From the NCBI RefSeq assembly GCF_037975235.1, contig NZ_CP150241.1, positions 3,720,001-3,784,000 on the forward strand: a stretch of DNA of 64,000 nt, read 5' to 3'. The notes under the pieces were generated by a model. It saw nothing but the letters and a program-made list of their open reading frames with translations, ran no database searches and had not been told where the DNA came from. Shown here in pieces: positions 51,064-59,772 of the stretch. Numbering within the stretch: position 1 is the stretch's first letter; each line of letters opens with the position of its first letter. A program made the translations under genes and the position numbers. This DNA comes from Paenibacillus sp. FSL R5-0341 (lineage in GTDB: Bacteria; Bacillota; Bacilli; Paenibacillales; Paenibacillaceae).

Positions 51064-52372
51064 TTAAATTCCTCCTAAAATAGTTGCTGAAGAAGTGTTG
51101 ATTTAATGATGGATCAAAGTAGTGTTTTCTCTTTATCCATATAAATCCGTCACCTTTTGTTATCAGAGCAACATCCACTGGTCCTCCTACGGTTTCTGCA
51201 GCGGCACTAATTTTCCTTTTAAAAGAAGTTATATTCACCAAAGTTTCAGCAATGGAAGCAAGTTCTTCTTTGGGTAATATCTCAATTGTATTATATATCG
51301 GATAAACGTGATTGTTAAATAAATATTTTTGAGTTTCATTTTTATGTGCTTCAAACAGTTGATTGCTTATTTCCGTAAAACTATCTAATAATTTATCACT
51401 TACTTCTGAATCTAGTTGTAAATTATCCTTCAATATACTAATCAACTCTCTAGGATACTGATCAAACACCTGTGCAAGAAATTTTTTTGAAAAACGATCA
51501 TACTCAAGATCGACACCACTTAAAATTGTGTACACCATGTCATCTTGAGCAAAAGGTATAACAGCCCCCTGATTTTCATTAGATATTTCCACGTTTTTTT
51601 CTTTGTCGTATCTGTATTTTAGTTTCTTTTCAACCATACCTTCAACAAGATAAGAATACATTGAAGGGAAAGTTTCTAATTCACCAAAGCCAGCTATTAC
51701 GATTCCCGAATAATCTTGAATAAAAATATCTTTGCACAAGTACAAAGCAGTCATCATTTTCAAAGTATCTTTATTCCCGTTATTTAAAGGTAAATTTAAG
51801 AATAAACCTTCAACGATATCATCCAGTAGCTGCTCCTTTTGATGAAGAATCTCAGCTACATCATCATGATCAAAATTATTCAAATAATCTTGTGCAGATA
51901 TCTCCTCATACTTCTCCATTACAAATTCATCAGTAAACCTGAGAACATCCTCAGGATCAACCTCTTCCTCACCTTCAAAATTCACATCTAAACCTTGAGC
52001 TAATTCTAAACTAATTTGTCTTAAGAAGTTTAAAATCACATTTTCCATCCCAGCATTAACAGTATTCTCTCCAAATAAATAATTATCCTCTTCCTGAAGA
52101 AAATTAAATAGGTCTTCAGCGTATTCCTCTGTTGTATCAAACACCTTACCATCTAACACTTTTCTATATACTTTAATAATTGTTTCCCAAGGAACTCCAG
52201 ATAGTTCGGCATTACCGTATACCATTATTCCAATCGGATGATACTTAGAAAGATAAAAGAGCTTATTAGCATAGTTATAGATTTTTTCTCCTCTACGGTT
52301 TGTTATCGTAACTGCGCTGTCTGCCGCCAAAGCAACTGCTGTTTTGTTTAAGATTCCTATCTCCGCGGTCAT
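51044..52372 (-). CDS. Proteasome-like Ntn-hydrolase-fold protein
   Basis: A 442-residue protein whose N-terminus looks like a proteasome beta subunit. After Met removal Thr becomes residue 1, and counting from it an aspartate stands at 17 (AADSAVT), as in the Thr1/Asp17 pair of 20S and HslV enzymes. A lysine in NKLFYL (about 36) is near the usual Lys33, and GIMVYGNAEL matches the strand after it. A late GGPVDVALITKGDGFIWI resembles the closing strands of that fold. A large helical insert of about 250 residues sits between. Activity and partners are unknown. Confidence 0.6.
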   Translation of the reverse strand: MTAEIGILNKTAVALAADSAVTITNRRGEKIYNYANKLFYLSKYHPIGIMVYGNAELSGVPWETIIKVYRKVLDGKVFDTTEEYAEDLFNFLQEEDNYLFGENTVNAGMENVILNFLRQISLELAQGLDVNFEGEEEVDPEDVLRFTDEFVMEKYEEISAQDYLNNFDHDDVAEILHQKEQLLDDIVEGLFLNLPLNNGNKDTLKMMTALYLCKDIFIQDYSGIVIAGFGELETFPSMYSYLVEGMVEKKLKYRYDKEKNVEISNENQGAVIPFAQDDMVYTILSGVDLEYDRFSKKFLAQVFDQYPRELISILKDNLQLDSEVSDKLLDSFTEISNQLFEAHKNETQKYLFNNHVYPIYNTIEILPKEELASIAETLVNITSFKRKISAAAETVGGPVDVALITKGDGFIWIKRKHYFDPSLNQHFFSNYFRRNLNDDLND

Positions 52373-52631
52373 AATCCTAAAGCCCCTTTTCGTTAAATAT
52401 TTCGTAGTTCTTGAGGATCATAATACGACAACGTTCAACCATATTCCTTCTTGTAATGGTTAAATTTGTTTTTATTGTACAGTATCTATTTGGTTATATA
52501 GTATAGTACATATATAATAGTGAGCTGTTTCACGTCTTTTATCTGTAAGTCTTATTCATTTTGTTTTTCTGAATTGTAATGATCACAGCCCCACCTATGT
52601 TGTTAGAGGCTGTGATCATACAACTGAGTTT

Positions 52632-53504
52632 TTAAGAGTGAATCTTAATTCCATTCTCTTTTCGGTAAATAATCACAAGTTGGCGCCAAAACTCATAACT
52701 ACCAGTCTTGTCAGCTATATATTGGCTATAGTAATCATAAGCTTCTTCTGCCCATTTAGGACATTCCATGTTCTCCTTTGCCTTCTGAGCTGCGATCCAC
52801 TTAGCCTGAGATTCAACAGTTGCCTTCAGTTCATCCATTTGTTTCTTTTCTTCTGGTGTCATTGGATCACCGTCCCCTTCTGTAATTCTCTTTAGTTCAG
52901 CTTTGAGAGCTGGAATGAATCCTCGCTCAGCAGCAGACCGCGTATTCCCATCACCAAAGAAATTAGTTCCCGGACAAGTCTTGCTGGACTCACCTCGTTC
53001 ATAGTCTCCTAACCATGCTCCGGATGAGGTATACCAGGCATGATACACGATATGTGATGTATCGATAGGTATGTTTAGCTTGAGCGCAAGACAGGCGTAT
53101 AGGTGGACTACAGCTTGTTTCTGAATTGCTGCCATCGTGTCTCCACCTTGATCAAAGTTTCCGATAATCTCTATACACAAAGCGCCTGTGTTCGCTCCCT
53201 TGATTCCAGCAGGCGTTTTATTGAGATCCCGATCTAAACTGATTGCGATACGTCCATCCTCAAGTACAGTTATGTTCTGCCCTGTACCGGCCCATCCCTG
53301 AGATAAATGGAAAGTCCTCATTCCCTCAAGACATTTCCATACATCTTGTTTCGCTACTCCATTGACCACCTGACGAGTAGTGTAGTTGGGTGCAGCAGTA
53401 TGATGGACCTGGAGCTTGTTTATGCTTCTTTTTATCTTCTGTTTGTCGAGCCACCCTTTTAATTCGGATGGCTCTAGCAGCAAGAAACTCCCCTTTGAGA
53501 TCAT
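52632..53504 (-). CDS. N-acetylmuramoyl-L-alanine amidase (endolysin)
   Basis: A 290-residue phage endolysin of the amidase_2/PGRP type. Zinc ligands: VHHTAAPN near residues 33-40, a later histidine in VYHAWYT and the CPG cysteine (KTCPGTNFFGDGN). AHIGG-like features appear as LCIEIIGNFDQ. The C-terminal 90 residues hold a short coiled linker and a helical module (ECPKWAEEAYDYYSQYI) that probably binds the cell wall. Its start overlaps the holin stop codon by 4 nt. It cuts the amide bond between muramic acid and L-Ala for host lysis. Confidence 0.9.
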   Translation of the reverse strand: MISKGSFLLLEPSELKGWLDKQKIKRSINKLQVHHTAAPNYTTRQVVNGVAKQDVWKCLEGMRTFHLSQGWAGTGQNITVLEDGRIAISLDRDLNKTPAGIKGANTGALCIEIIGNFDQGGDTMAAIQKQAVVHLYACLALKLNIPIDTSHIVYHAWYTSSGAWLGDYERGESSKTCPGTNFFGDGNTRSAAERGFIPALKAELKRITEGDGDPMTPEEKKQMDELKATVESQAKWIAAQKAKENMECPKWAEEAYDYYSQYIADKTGSYEFWRQLVIIYRKENGIKIHS

Positions 53505-53770
53505 GACTGTTCAGTTCCTTTCTTCGCTTGCTTAATCACCTGGTTACCGAACACCGCAAACGCTCCAACCAATATTCCCTGGATAAGCGATTCAGGAGAC
53601 CAGCCAAGAGTCCAACTGGTAATAACAATGGCGAATGCAGTGACGATGAAAACAATAGTCCAGTCCGGAATCTTTGGGATACGTTTTATGCCAATACCAA
53701 GGACCCAGCATGCAGCCAATACAATAAATAACTTAGGATCAATAAGTGAAAATACAGTACTCCAGTCCAT
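53501..53770 (-). CDS. Phage holin
   Basis: An 89-residue protein with three hydrophobic segments (about 10-27, 36-53, 60-76) and a basic tail (KQAKKGTEQS), directly upstream of and overlapping the amidase gene. The pattern fits holin superfamily V (Hol44-type). It would permeabilise the membrane so the endolysin reaches the wall. GGAGG precedes the ATG. Confidence 0.87.
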   Translation of the reverse strand: MDWSTVFSLIDPKLFIVLAACWVLGIGIKRIPKIPDWTIVFIVTAFAIVITSWTLGWSPESLIQGILVGAFAVFGNQVIKQAKKGTEQS

Positions 53771-53773
53771 ATC

Positions 53774-54064
53774 CTATACGCCTCCAATATCTTCTTTTCG
53801 GTCAATCCGCTTATGGGCCTGCTTGGCCGACTCTTCGACCCGCGTCACCCGCTCTGACAGTGCATCTACACGCTGGGCCTGAACCCTTTGCTCAAGTCGA
53901 ATATCATCCACTCCGCGCTTTATGTAATCTACATCTGCGCGTTGCAAGGCATCAGCTCCTGCTTCTTGGATAATGTCTTGCCTAAAAGATCTAGTGCGTC
54001 CCGACCACCCCAAGATAAGACCACTAATTGCTGCGACTACACTGATTAATACAGTCCATTCCAT
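53774..54064 (-). CDS. Coiled-coil membrane protein of the lysis cassette
   Basis: A 96-residue protein with an N-terminal transmembrane helix (about 3-20) and a long charged coiled coil (VDYIKRGVDDIRLEQRVQ onward). XhlA-type proteins have a coiled coil followed by a C-terminal helix; here the order is reversed, so I do not call it XhlA. It starts just upstream of the holin gene and is likely part of lysis. Confidence 0.72.
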   Translation of the reverse strand: MEWTVLISVVAAISGLILGWSGRTRSFRQDIIQEAGADALQRADVDYIKRGVDDIRLEQRVQAQRVDALSERVTRVEESAKQAHKRIDRKEDIGGV

Positions 54065-54104
54065 CCCGCTCCCCCGTCTCTCTGTTCAGGAAATGTTTCC
54101 TGCC

Positions 54105-54305
54105 CTATTCAACAACTGATTTATCCTTTTGTTCTTGAATCTCAATTGCTGCCAGTACATTCCCAATCTCCAAATCTAAAGCAGTCAAAATCTCTTTTTG
54201 ATTAAGTGGATGCGAGCTAAGAACCGCAGAGATTACCTGGGTCAATTCTTCAACCGGTTTATTCAAATCCAGTTCAACTTGGAGTGTATGTGTCATCTTT
54301 GCCAA
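54105..54305 (-). CDS. Small phage protein
   Basis: A 66-residue acidic protein without membrane segments (LNKPVEELTQVISAVLS, then HPLNQKEILTALD). The TTG at 54305 is 7 nt after GGAGG; an in-frame ATG at 54296 is too far. It is the first gene of the lysis cassette. No family recognised. Confidence 0.6.
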   Translation of the reverse strand: MAKMTHTLQVELDLNKPVEELTQVISAVLSSHPLNQKEILTALDLEIGNVLAAIEIQEQKDKSVVE

Positions 54306-54332
54306 GACCTTTCCTCCTCTCTATACGAAAAT

Positions 54333-54361
54333 AAGCCCCTTCCAATTAAGGAATAGGGCTT
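54333..54361 (-). terminator. Possible second terminator before the lysis cassette
   Basis: AAGCCC/GGGCTT outer stem with TTCC/GGAA inside, ATTTTC on the minus strand. Weaker than the hairpin at 54423. Confidence 0.4.
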
Positions 54362-54422
54362 CATGGATTTATTATCTTTTATCTTTGTTTCGGAGTGGCT
54401 ACGGATTTACAAGTTCCCAAAT

Positions 54423-54452
54423 AAAAAAAGAGTCCGTAAATAACGGACCCTC
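54423..54452 (-). terminator. Terminator of the copper-amine-oxidase-N-like gene
   Basis: GTCCGT/ACGGAC stem with a run of seven Ts on the minus strand, 12 nt after the stop codon. Confidence 0.8.
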
Positions 54453-54463
54453 AGAGACTTATT

Positions 54464-55042
54464 CTATTTAGCAGTAAGTAATGCTTCATCAATTAGTTTT
54501 AGTTCTGCTTCATACTTAGCTATTTCAGCATCATATTCAGCAACTCTTTTCTCAGCTTGTTCAATAATTGATGGATCTCCTGTCTTTTTAGCCTCTTCTA
54601 ATCCTTTTGCTAATTGTTCTCTACCCGCTATAGTTGGCGTGAGAATGTTATCCACTGTACTTTTCCTTAAATCTTGCAAACTTGATCTAGAATAGCCGAT
54701 ATACTTGTTACTTGAGGGTGAAGTATCAATGGTCGTAGTACCTGAACCAGACACTTTCGAATCTTCACCTTCAGATGTAATGGTTATAGTCTTTCCGCTC
54801 ACTGAAACATCAGCTCCTAATGCTTCAGACAGGGCACGCGCTGGAACGTTCGCTTTGCTGTCAATGACAGCTCCCTTGTCCGATAATTTTTTGCCATCAA
54901 CTACAATTGTATATTCACCAGTTACCTTTTTGCCGACCATACTTTTAACCGCATCAGCAAACGATCCTGCCGGTGTCGAAAAAACTATGCCGATAATGAT
55001 ACCACCAGCAATATATGCAACTTTGTGTGCAAACTTCTTCAT
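54464..55042 (-). CDS. Secreted protein with copper-amine-oxidase-N-like domain
   Basis: A 192-residue exported protein: signal peptide (about 1-30, ending SFADA), one stalk domain of the copper amine oxidase N-terminal type (about 40-95: EYTIVVDGKKL, VPARALSEALGADV), a Ser/Thr linker and a coiled-coil C-terminus (ASP/GLU/LYS repeats such as KRVAEYDAEIAKYEAELK). Such domains are common in Paenibacillus envelope proteins. It sits after the tail genes and before lysis, which suggests cargo. GGAGG precedes ATG 55042. Confidence 0.78.
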   Translation of the reverse strand: MKKFAHKVAYIAGGIIIGIVFSTPAGSFADAVKSMVGKKVTGEYTIVVDGKKLSDKGAVIDSKANVPARALSEALGADVSVSGKTITITSEGEDSKVSGSGTTTIDTSPSSNKYIGYSRSSLQDLRKSTVDNILTPTIAGREQLAKGLEEAKKTGDPSIIEQAEKRVAEYDAEIAKYEAELKLIDEALLTAK

Positions 55043-55085
55043 GTCTATACCTCCGCAATTGGTTCTATTTTCCTATTATGATACA

Positions 55086-57308
55086 TTACGGAGTCGATGT
55101 TGTGAAGGTTCCACCACCAGTATTTGGATTGTTTGCATTATTACCATGATTGTGATGAGCAGTAGTTACACTGTGTCTGTGGTTGTTGTAGGCCGCCTGC
55201 AAAGAATCAATCTTTGTTTGAAGAGAATTCAGCATTGTTTGAAGGCCGGAAATATCTGTGATGTTTAAACCATAAACTGCTCCACTTCTTAAATAAGCCG
55301 CACCACCAAATGTAGTCGCTCCCTGCAAACGAATAGGATTTCCTGTATTGTTTGATCCGAGCCAAAGATCATTACTGAAGATGGTTAACTGGCCTGAGTT
55401 CTGATATGAATTGATCTCCCCGGCGAACGCTCCTCCTGATCCAAAGAAAGACATCGCTGCTATACCATTATCAGAATCAGTGTTAATTCGAATTCGGTTG
55501 TTGTTGTTGGAATCGTAGGTTCGGAATCCGTTGTTATCAAGCTCTACTCTACGACCTGTTGCTGCCGTACGTATTAATGACCCCGTAATCGTTCCACCAG
55601 TTATACTTGTTCCTGAAATTGCAGAGGCGGTTATTGATCCCGAGAAGTTTGCTCCTACAGCCGACATGATTCCTCCAGATGTAACGGTAAACATTCCGTT
55701 CCCCACATTTATAGATGAACCAACGATGGCTCCATTTTTAAAGTTGGAGTATTCAATGTTTGCGTAATTCGCTGTTAAGCTATTTGCAATTAAATCACCC
55801 TTCATATTTAAACGGAAAGGTGCACTATTAAATGAGGAAGCTCCTGCTGCAATACCGTTTGTATTGATTTGTACAATGTCCTCACCATTACCAATCAGCA
55901 TGGAGACAAAGTTACCAAGTTGTCCTATAACTTGCTCTGCTACTACACCTCTGGCTGTAATGGCAGCGCGTATTGATTGCCAACCATCTGTAGATATCCC
56001 AATCCCTTTTGACGTCAGTCTGACTTGTTCCAGTGGATTCGTTTTTTCTTGAGCCAGTATCCCGCCTTCCGGTGGATAGATCAGCTCGGTTTTACTGTTA
56101 TTAATATCAATGACCGCTTGCTTGGCGAATGATTCAAAAACATCCGTCCGGATCTTTCCGTTTGAAAATAGGTTGTTGGTGATATTTTTGTTTCGCTCCA
56201 AATCGCTGATAATATCATCGTAATCTCTTAGATTGATATTGGAGATCGTCGGTTCAGCATGCTTGTCTAAACTGTATGGGTACTCAGTGAGTTCGGTGAT
56301 GCGAGCTTTCAATCGGTTCATGCCCATATCTGGATCGATACACATGACATCATCACCCAAATGAGGCTTGGGTTCTGTGTGGTCGATTTTAAACAAGTCT
56401 GCGGTGGAAATGGTAGCCTCCAAAGAAACGACTTCCTGCTCAAGCAGCGCCTTACGTGTAGCCTTCAGCAAGTCCTCTGCTTCCTCAATATCCTGCTCAA
56501 TGATTTCACCATCATAAAATGGAACCGAATCACTCGCCCAGTACTGTGCAAAAGGAGATATGAGATAATTGACCGCCAGCTTTCCATTCACAATTGTTCC
56601 AGGTACGCTTGCTAGTAAACTGCTCTCCAAGTCAGTCAATAAGGAAGCATCCATACCGATAAACGTCCGACCATCTTTCATCTGAGCAAACATCCGGGTA
56701 ACAAGGGATTCGCCTTTGTCTTTGAAGGAGCTGGATACGATATTCTTTTTAAGCCGGTACTGCAAGCCATGGTCAGATCCGATTCTCTTCTTGAGATTAA
56801 TAACGAAATTATCCGGCTCTACCTCGCATTCATACATCTCTATGATTCGGTTTAGGGCTTCAAGACATGTTCCTCTTCCAAAATCCTTAACGTCATGAAG
56901 ATCAAACGTATCGTGGATAACAAATGTGAATCTCCCACCAGTGGCTTTTGTAATCAATTCTGTCAGTTCGTTGAGATGTACGCCATAAGCTTCATCAATA
57001 TATGACGAGTACGGGAATTTGAAATCATTCAGCTTGAACATAACATGGTTGCAATAGATTGAAGCCATAAGCTTACGACCTTCACGGGACCGACTCCGGG
57101 ACTGAATTACATAAAATTGGCCACGCTCATCTTGAACGTGGCCTTTAATTGCTATTTTCTCGCGGTAATCATCTGAGGTCATGGGAACCATAAATGTTAC
57201 CTCGTAATCACTGTTAATACGTCTTCTTCGTTGTATATCTGAACTATCAACCAACGTACCTACGCGCCGGATGTTCTTGTCAAATACTTTCATTGTTGGA
57301 TTAGGCAT
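55086..57308 (-). CDS. Phage tail-associated structural protein (Tal/minor structural type)
   Basis: A 740-residue tail tip protein. Residues 1-380 are the prophage-endopeptidase-tail type region (KVFDKNIRRVGTLVD, EVTFMVPMTSDDYREKI, GRGTCLEALNRIIEMYE). The middle (about 450-590) is a repetitive Gly/Ser/Thr-rich beta region (GSITASAISGTSITGG). The end carries a coiled coil (LQTMLNSLQTKIDSL) and a His-rich tail with HRHS and HHNH. The Tal protein sits at the tail tip, with the N-part closing the tail tube and the rest pointing to the host. GAGGTG precedes the ATG. Confidence 0.85.
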   Translation of the reverse strand: MPNPTMKVFDKNIRRVGTLVDSSDIQRRRRINSDYEVTFMVPMTSDDYREKIAIKGHVQDERGQFYVIQSRSRSREGRKLMASIYCNHVMFKLNDFKFPYSSYIDEAYGVHLNELTELITKATGGRFTFVIHDTFDLHDVKDFGRGTCLEALNRIIEMYECEVEPDNFVINLKKRIGSDHGLQYRLKKNIVSSSFKDKGESLVTRMFAQMKDGRTFIGMDASLLTDLESSLLASVPGTIVNGKLAVNYLISPFAQYWASDSVPFYDGEIIEQDIEEAEDLLKATRKALLEQEVVSLEATISTADLFKIDHTEPKPHLGDDVMCIDPDMGMNRLKARITELTEYPYSLDKHAEPTISNINLRDYDDIISDLERNKNITNNLFSNGKIRTDVFESFAKQAVIDINNSKTELIYPPEGGILAQEKTNPLEQVRLTSKGIGISTDGWQSIRAAITARGVVAEQVIGQLGNFVSMLIGNGEDIVQINTNGIAAGASSFNSAPFRLNMKGDLIANSLTANYANIEYSNFKNGAIVGSSINVGNGMFTVTSGGIMSAVGANFSGSITASAISGTSITGGTITGSLIRTAATGRRVELDNNGFRTYDSNNNNRIRINTDSDNGIAAMSFFGSGGAFAGEINSYQNSGQLTIFSNDLWLGSNNTGNPIRLQGATTFGGAAYLRSGAVYGLNITDISGLQTMLNSLQTKIDSLQAAYNNHRHSVTTAHHNHGNNANNPNTGGGTFTTSTP

Positions 57309-57320
57309 ATCACACCTCGA

Positions 57321-57842
57321 TTAATAAAGGAATTTGTCTCTATGTGTAACACGGATCAGAACGTTTCTACCTGTTTCAGGGTCTGTCCATGTGAGATTGT
57401 TTTCTCCAAGGTTTAAATCAAAGAAATCACCTTCGAGCAAGTGCGAAGCATTCACTCCATTTTGCGTGATCTTATACGTATTGGCATCAATGATAACTTG
57501 ATCACCTGGTTTGAATGGCCCGGTGAATTCAAGAAACTCCACATGGTACCGACTGCCTTTGGCGACTGCCCCAAAACCAACATCCATTACAGCCCGTTTG
57601 GTAATCTCACGGACAAAATCCGTCTTAGTTCCGGCAGCTACATTCATAACGGCCGCAAATGAGATTTCACGAACGAACGTTGCCTCAGCTCCCGCACTGA
57701 CATCCATAACCGCCGAACCCGTCATTTCCATCGTTGCAGCAGCTACAGCAGATCCTGATAAGTCAGCAACTGCCCGGCCAAAGACGAATACGGATATTTG
57801 GCGGTTAAAGGCCATACGGTTGAATGCTCCTCGATTAAACAC
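57321..57842 (-). CDS. Repeat-containing tail protein with a Dit-C-like end
   Basis: A 173-residue protein. It starts FNRGAFNRMAFNR, a triple FNR repeat, then has about three imperfect repeats of some 23 residues (AVMDVSAGAEATFVREI, AVMNVAAGTKTDFVREI, AVMDVGFGAVAKGSR). Its last 75 residues (FKPGDQVIIDANTYKIT, then NGVNASHLLEGDFFDL and a WTDPETG strand) look like the closing half of a distal tail galectin-like domain. The start is GTG 57842, 7 nt after GGAGG. It lies directly before the tail-associated gene and is probably a tail component. Confidence 0.68.
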   Translation of the reverse strand: MFNRGAFNRMAFNRQISVFVFGRAVADLSGSAVAAATMEMTGSAVMDVSAGAEATFVREISFAAVMNVAAGTKTDFVREITKRAVMDVGFGAVAKGSRYHVEFLEFTGPFKPGDQVIIDANTYKITQNGVNASHLLEGDFFDLNLGENNLTWTDPETGRNVLIRVTHRDKFLY

Positions 57843-57990
57843 AGTCTTACCTCCTTCCATCCCCCAACCATACGGGAACAAATCAATATAAACTATTATG
57901 AAACTCCATCCTGTTGCCATCATGCTATAAACTTTTTCCAGTGTTTACCGAAATAAAGTGTATAGCCCATTGATAAAGGAGAATTACACT

Positions 57991-58692
57991 TTGAAAAAAT
58001 CATTAGTTAAAACTGCTGTCACGCTTGGCATTGGCATGATGATCGGATCAGCGACTCTTGCCGCAGCTGCTCCATCTACGGTTCAAGCCGTGTTGACCAA
58101 ATTTTCATTTGCCATTGATGGCAAGGTACAGAATTTACAATCAGATACACTAGTTTATAACGGAAAAACATACTTACCTATTCGTGAAGTTGCAGAAATG
58201 ACTGGGTACAAACTATTCTATGACAAAGAGAAAAAGAAAATTGAGTTCGAAACTAAAGGGGAATCGTTTTTGAACAATTCAAACACTTCACCTAGCACTA
58301 CAAACCAAACACAAAATAAGATTTACAATGTAGGTGATGTTATCAAAACAGCCAACTTCGACATCAAAGTCACAGGAGTTAGATATGACAATAAATTAAA
58401 TAACTTCCCTGCCAATGAAGGTACTACATACGCAATTGTAGAATTTGATGTGTTAGTAAAAAAAGAACCGGCAACTTATCCGAAATGGAATTCTATCGAT
58501 TTTATTGATATCTATACTTTGGATACTGGAGCCGAGTATATGGGTGGAACAATGTCTTCAGGAAATATTACCGTAAATGAATGGTCAAGTGTCGCCGTTG
58601 GTAAGATGATTAAGCCAGGCGTAAAAGTTTCTGATGTTAAAATTGCTGATCCAATACTACGCGACAGAAACTACTACACTGTGAAATTCTGA
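57991..58692 (+). CDS. Secreted protein with copper-amine-oxidase-N-like domain, second copy
   Basis: A 233-residue exported protein on the opposite strand to the tail genes. Signal peptide about 1-33 (ending PSTVQA), then a stalk domain (FAIDGKVQNLQSDTLVYNG, TYLPIREVAEMTGYKL), a Ser/Asn/Thr linker, and a C-terminal domain of the DUF4352 style (DFDIKVTGVRYDNKL-like, YAIVEFDVLVKKEP). The TTG at 57991 follows AAAGGAG at 9 nt. Its orientation and own terminator mark it as an independently expressed cargo gene within the tail module. Confidence 0.78.
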   Translation: MKKSLVKTAVTLGIGMMIGSATLAAAAPSTVQAVLTKFSFAIDGKVQNLQSDTLVYNGKTYLPIREVAEMTGYKLFYDKEKKKIEFETKGESFLNNSNTSPSTTNQTQNKIYNVGDVIKTANFDIKVTGVRYDNKLNNFPANEGTTYAIVEFDVLVKKEPATYPKWNSIDFIDIYTLDTGAEYMGGTMSSGNITVNEWSSVAVGKMIKPGVKVSDVKIADPILRDRNYYTVKF

Positions 58693-58743
58693 TGATCTCA
58701 GCGCCTTTTACTTAGCAAAAATTGTGCACATATAAGAACAACA

Positions 58744-58768
58744 CCCCAGTTATAATACTGGGGTTTTT
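58744..58768 (+). terminator. Terminator of the plus-strand cargo gene
   Basis: CCCCAGT, 6-nt loop, ACTGGGG, then TTTTTGT. Confidence 0.88.
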
Positions 58769-58880
58769 GTAATTTTTGAGAACTACCCTGACCACTCCAG
58801 AGGGCATAATAAAAGCTCAATCAATTTGATTCGGTTTCTTCTGTAATGTCTTCGTATTTCTTTATAAATTCATCAACTTG

Positions 58881-59666
58881 TTATACTGAACACGTCCAGT
58901 ATATTCTCGGAATAAAAGAACCTCCACTAAGATCAACAGCACCGCCCGATAAGCTTCCCTTAATTTTGTATGTGACCCTGTATATACTACCCGTCTTGCT
59001 AATCGTTCCTGTTACTGAAACATCTCTGTTTGTACCAGAACAATATAAATATGGTGTTAAGTTTTTCGCCGATTTCATATCATGTGATGTATAGTACATT
59101 TGACCGCTCGGATATTGACGGAACACTGCTGCCCCAGACCAAGCAATAGGAGTGTAGCCCGCAGGAAGGTCAATGATTCGAGTATACTCAGCATCTGACT
59201 GGTCAACGCCTATCATATGTTCCACTATTACAACATTTGCAGCATTTTTTATTGTCTTCTGTTTCAGAAATATTGTATCCCAACTATCTGATGTGGACGC
59301 CGATACTCCTAAGGCAATGAGAGCGTCCACCGCTTGTTGCTTTCGCTCATTGCCAGCCTGAAAAGCCTGTTCAGCTTTTAAGTTTGCAGCATTAGCGACT
59401 ACGGATATTGCTTTTACTGCCTTTGGTGTTGCTGCCTCCGTTTCGCTGTCCGATCCAGTAGCATTGGAGAGCTGCACAATCCCCTTTTCTGTAAGGGATG
59501 CATCTGGAACATCAATCTCGTCAACCAATTGACGAAGTTCTTCTAAATCTTCCCGCGTTGCAACTCCTTCATCAATCTTCTCAATGATGGCATTAATACC
59601 AACTCTGCTTACACCTTCATTTCCCAATGGTAAGGGAAGCTTCAAGCGATTCGTTTCAATAGGCAT
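58881..59666 (-). CDS. Phage tail fibre protein
   Basis: A 261-residue fibre protein. The N-terminal 45 residues contain an attachment-like segment. A phage-fibre repeat follows (SLTEKGIVQLSNATGSDS, then EAATPKAVKAI, about 78-105), the same module as in the large fibre gene at 60251-62065. The C-terminal 110 residues are a beta-rich tip (GSLSGGAVDLSGGSF). GGAG precedes ATG 59666. In-frame codons continue for 19 residues after the stop codon. It follows the propeller fibre in the same unit. Confidence 0.82.
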   Translation of the reverse strand: MPIETNRLKLPLPLGNEGVSRVGINAIIEKIDEGVATREDLEELRQLVDEIDVPDASLTEKGIVQLSNATGSDSETEAATPKAVKAISVVANAANLKAEQAFQAGNERKQQAVDALIALGVSASTSDSWDTIFLKQKTIKNAANVVIVEHMIGVDQSDAEYTRIIDLPAGYTPIAWSGAAVFRQYPSGQMYYTSHDMKSAKNLTPYLYCSGTNRDVSVTGTISKTGSIYRVTYKIKGSLSGGAVDLSGGSFIPRIYWTCSV

Positions 59667-59772
59667 GTTTAACTCCTCCATTTCGTTGTTAGTAGGTCTA
59701 TACGATATGGTTCAAATGAAGTTAAATAGTCTGAAAAAGATATAAAAATAGCGTGCCACTTGGGTACGCTGG

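Noticed and set aside
52580..52618. TGATCACAGCC inverted repeat after the amidase gene
   Set aside because: The stem is good but no T-run follows on the minus strand, so I did not list it as a terminator.
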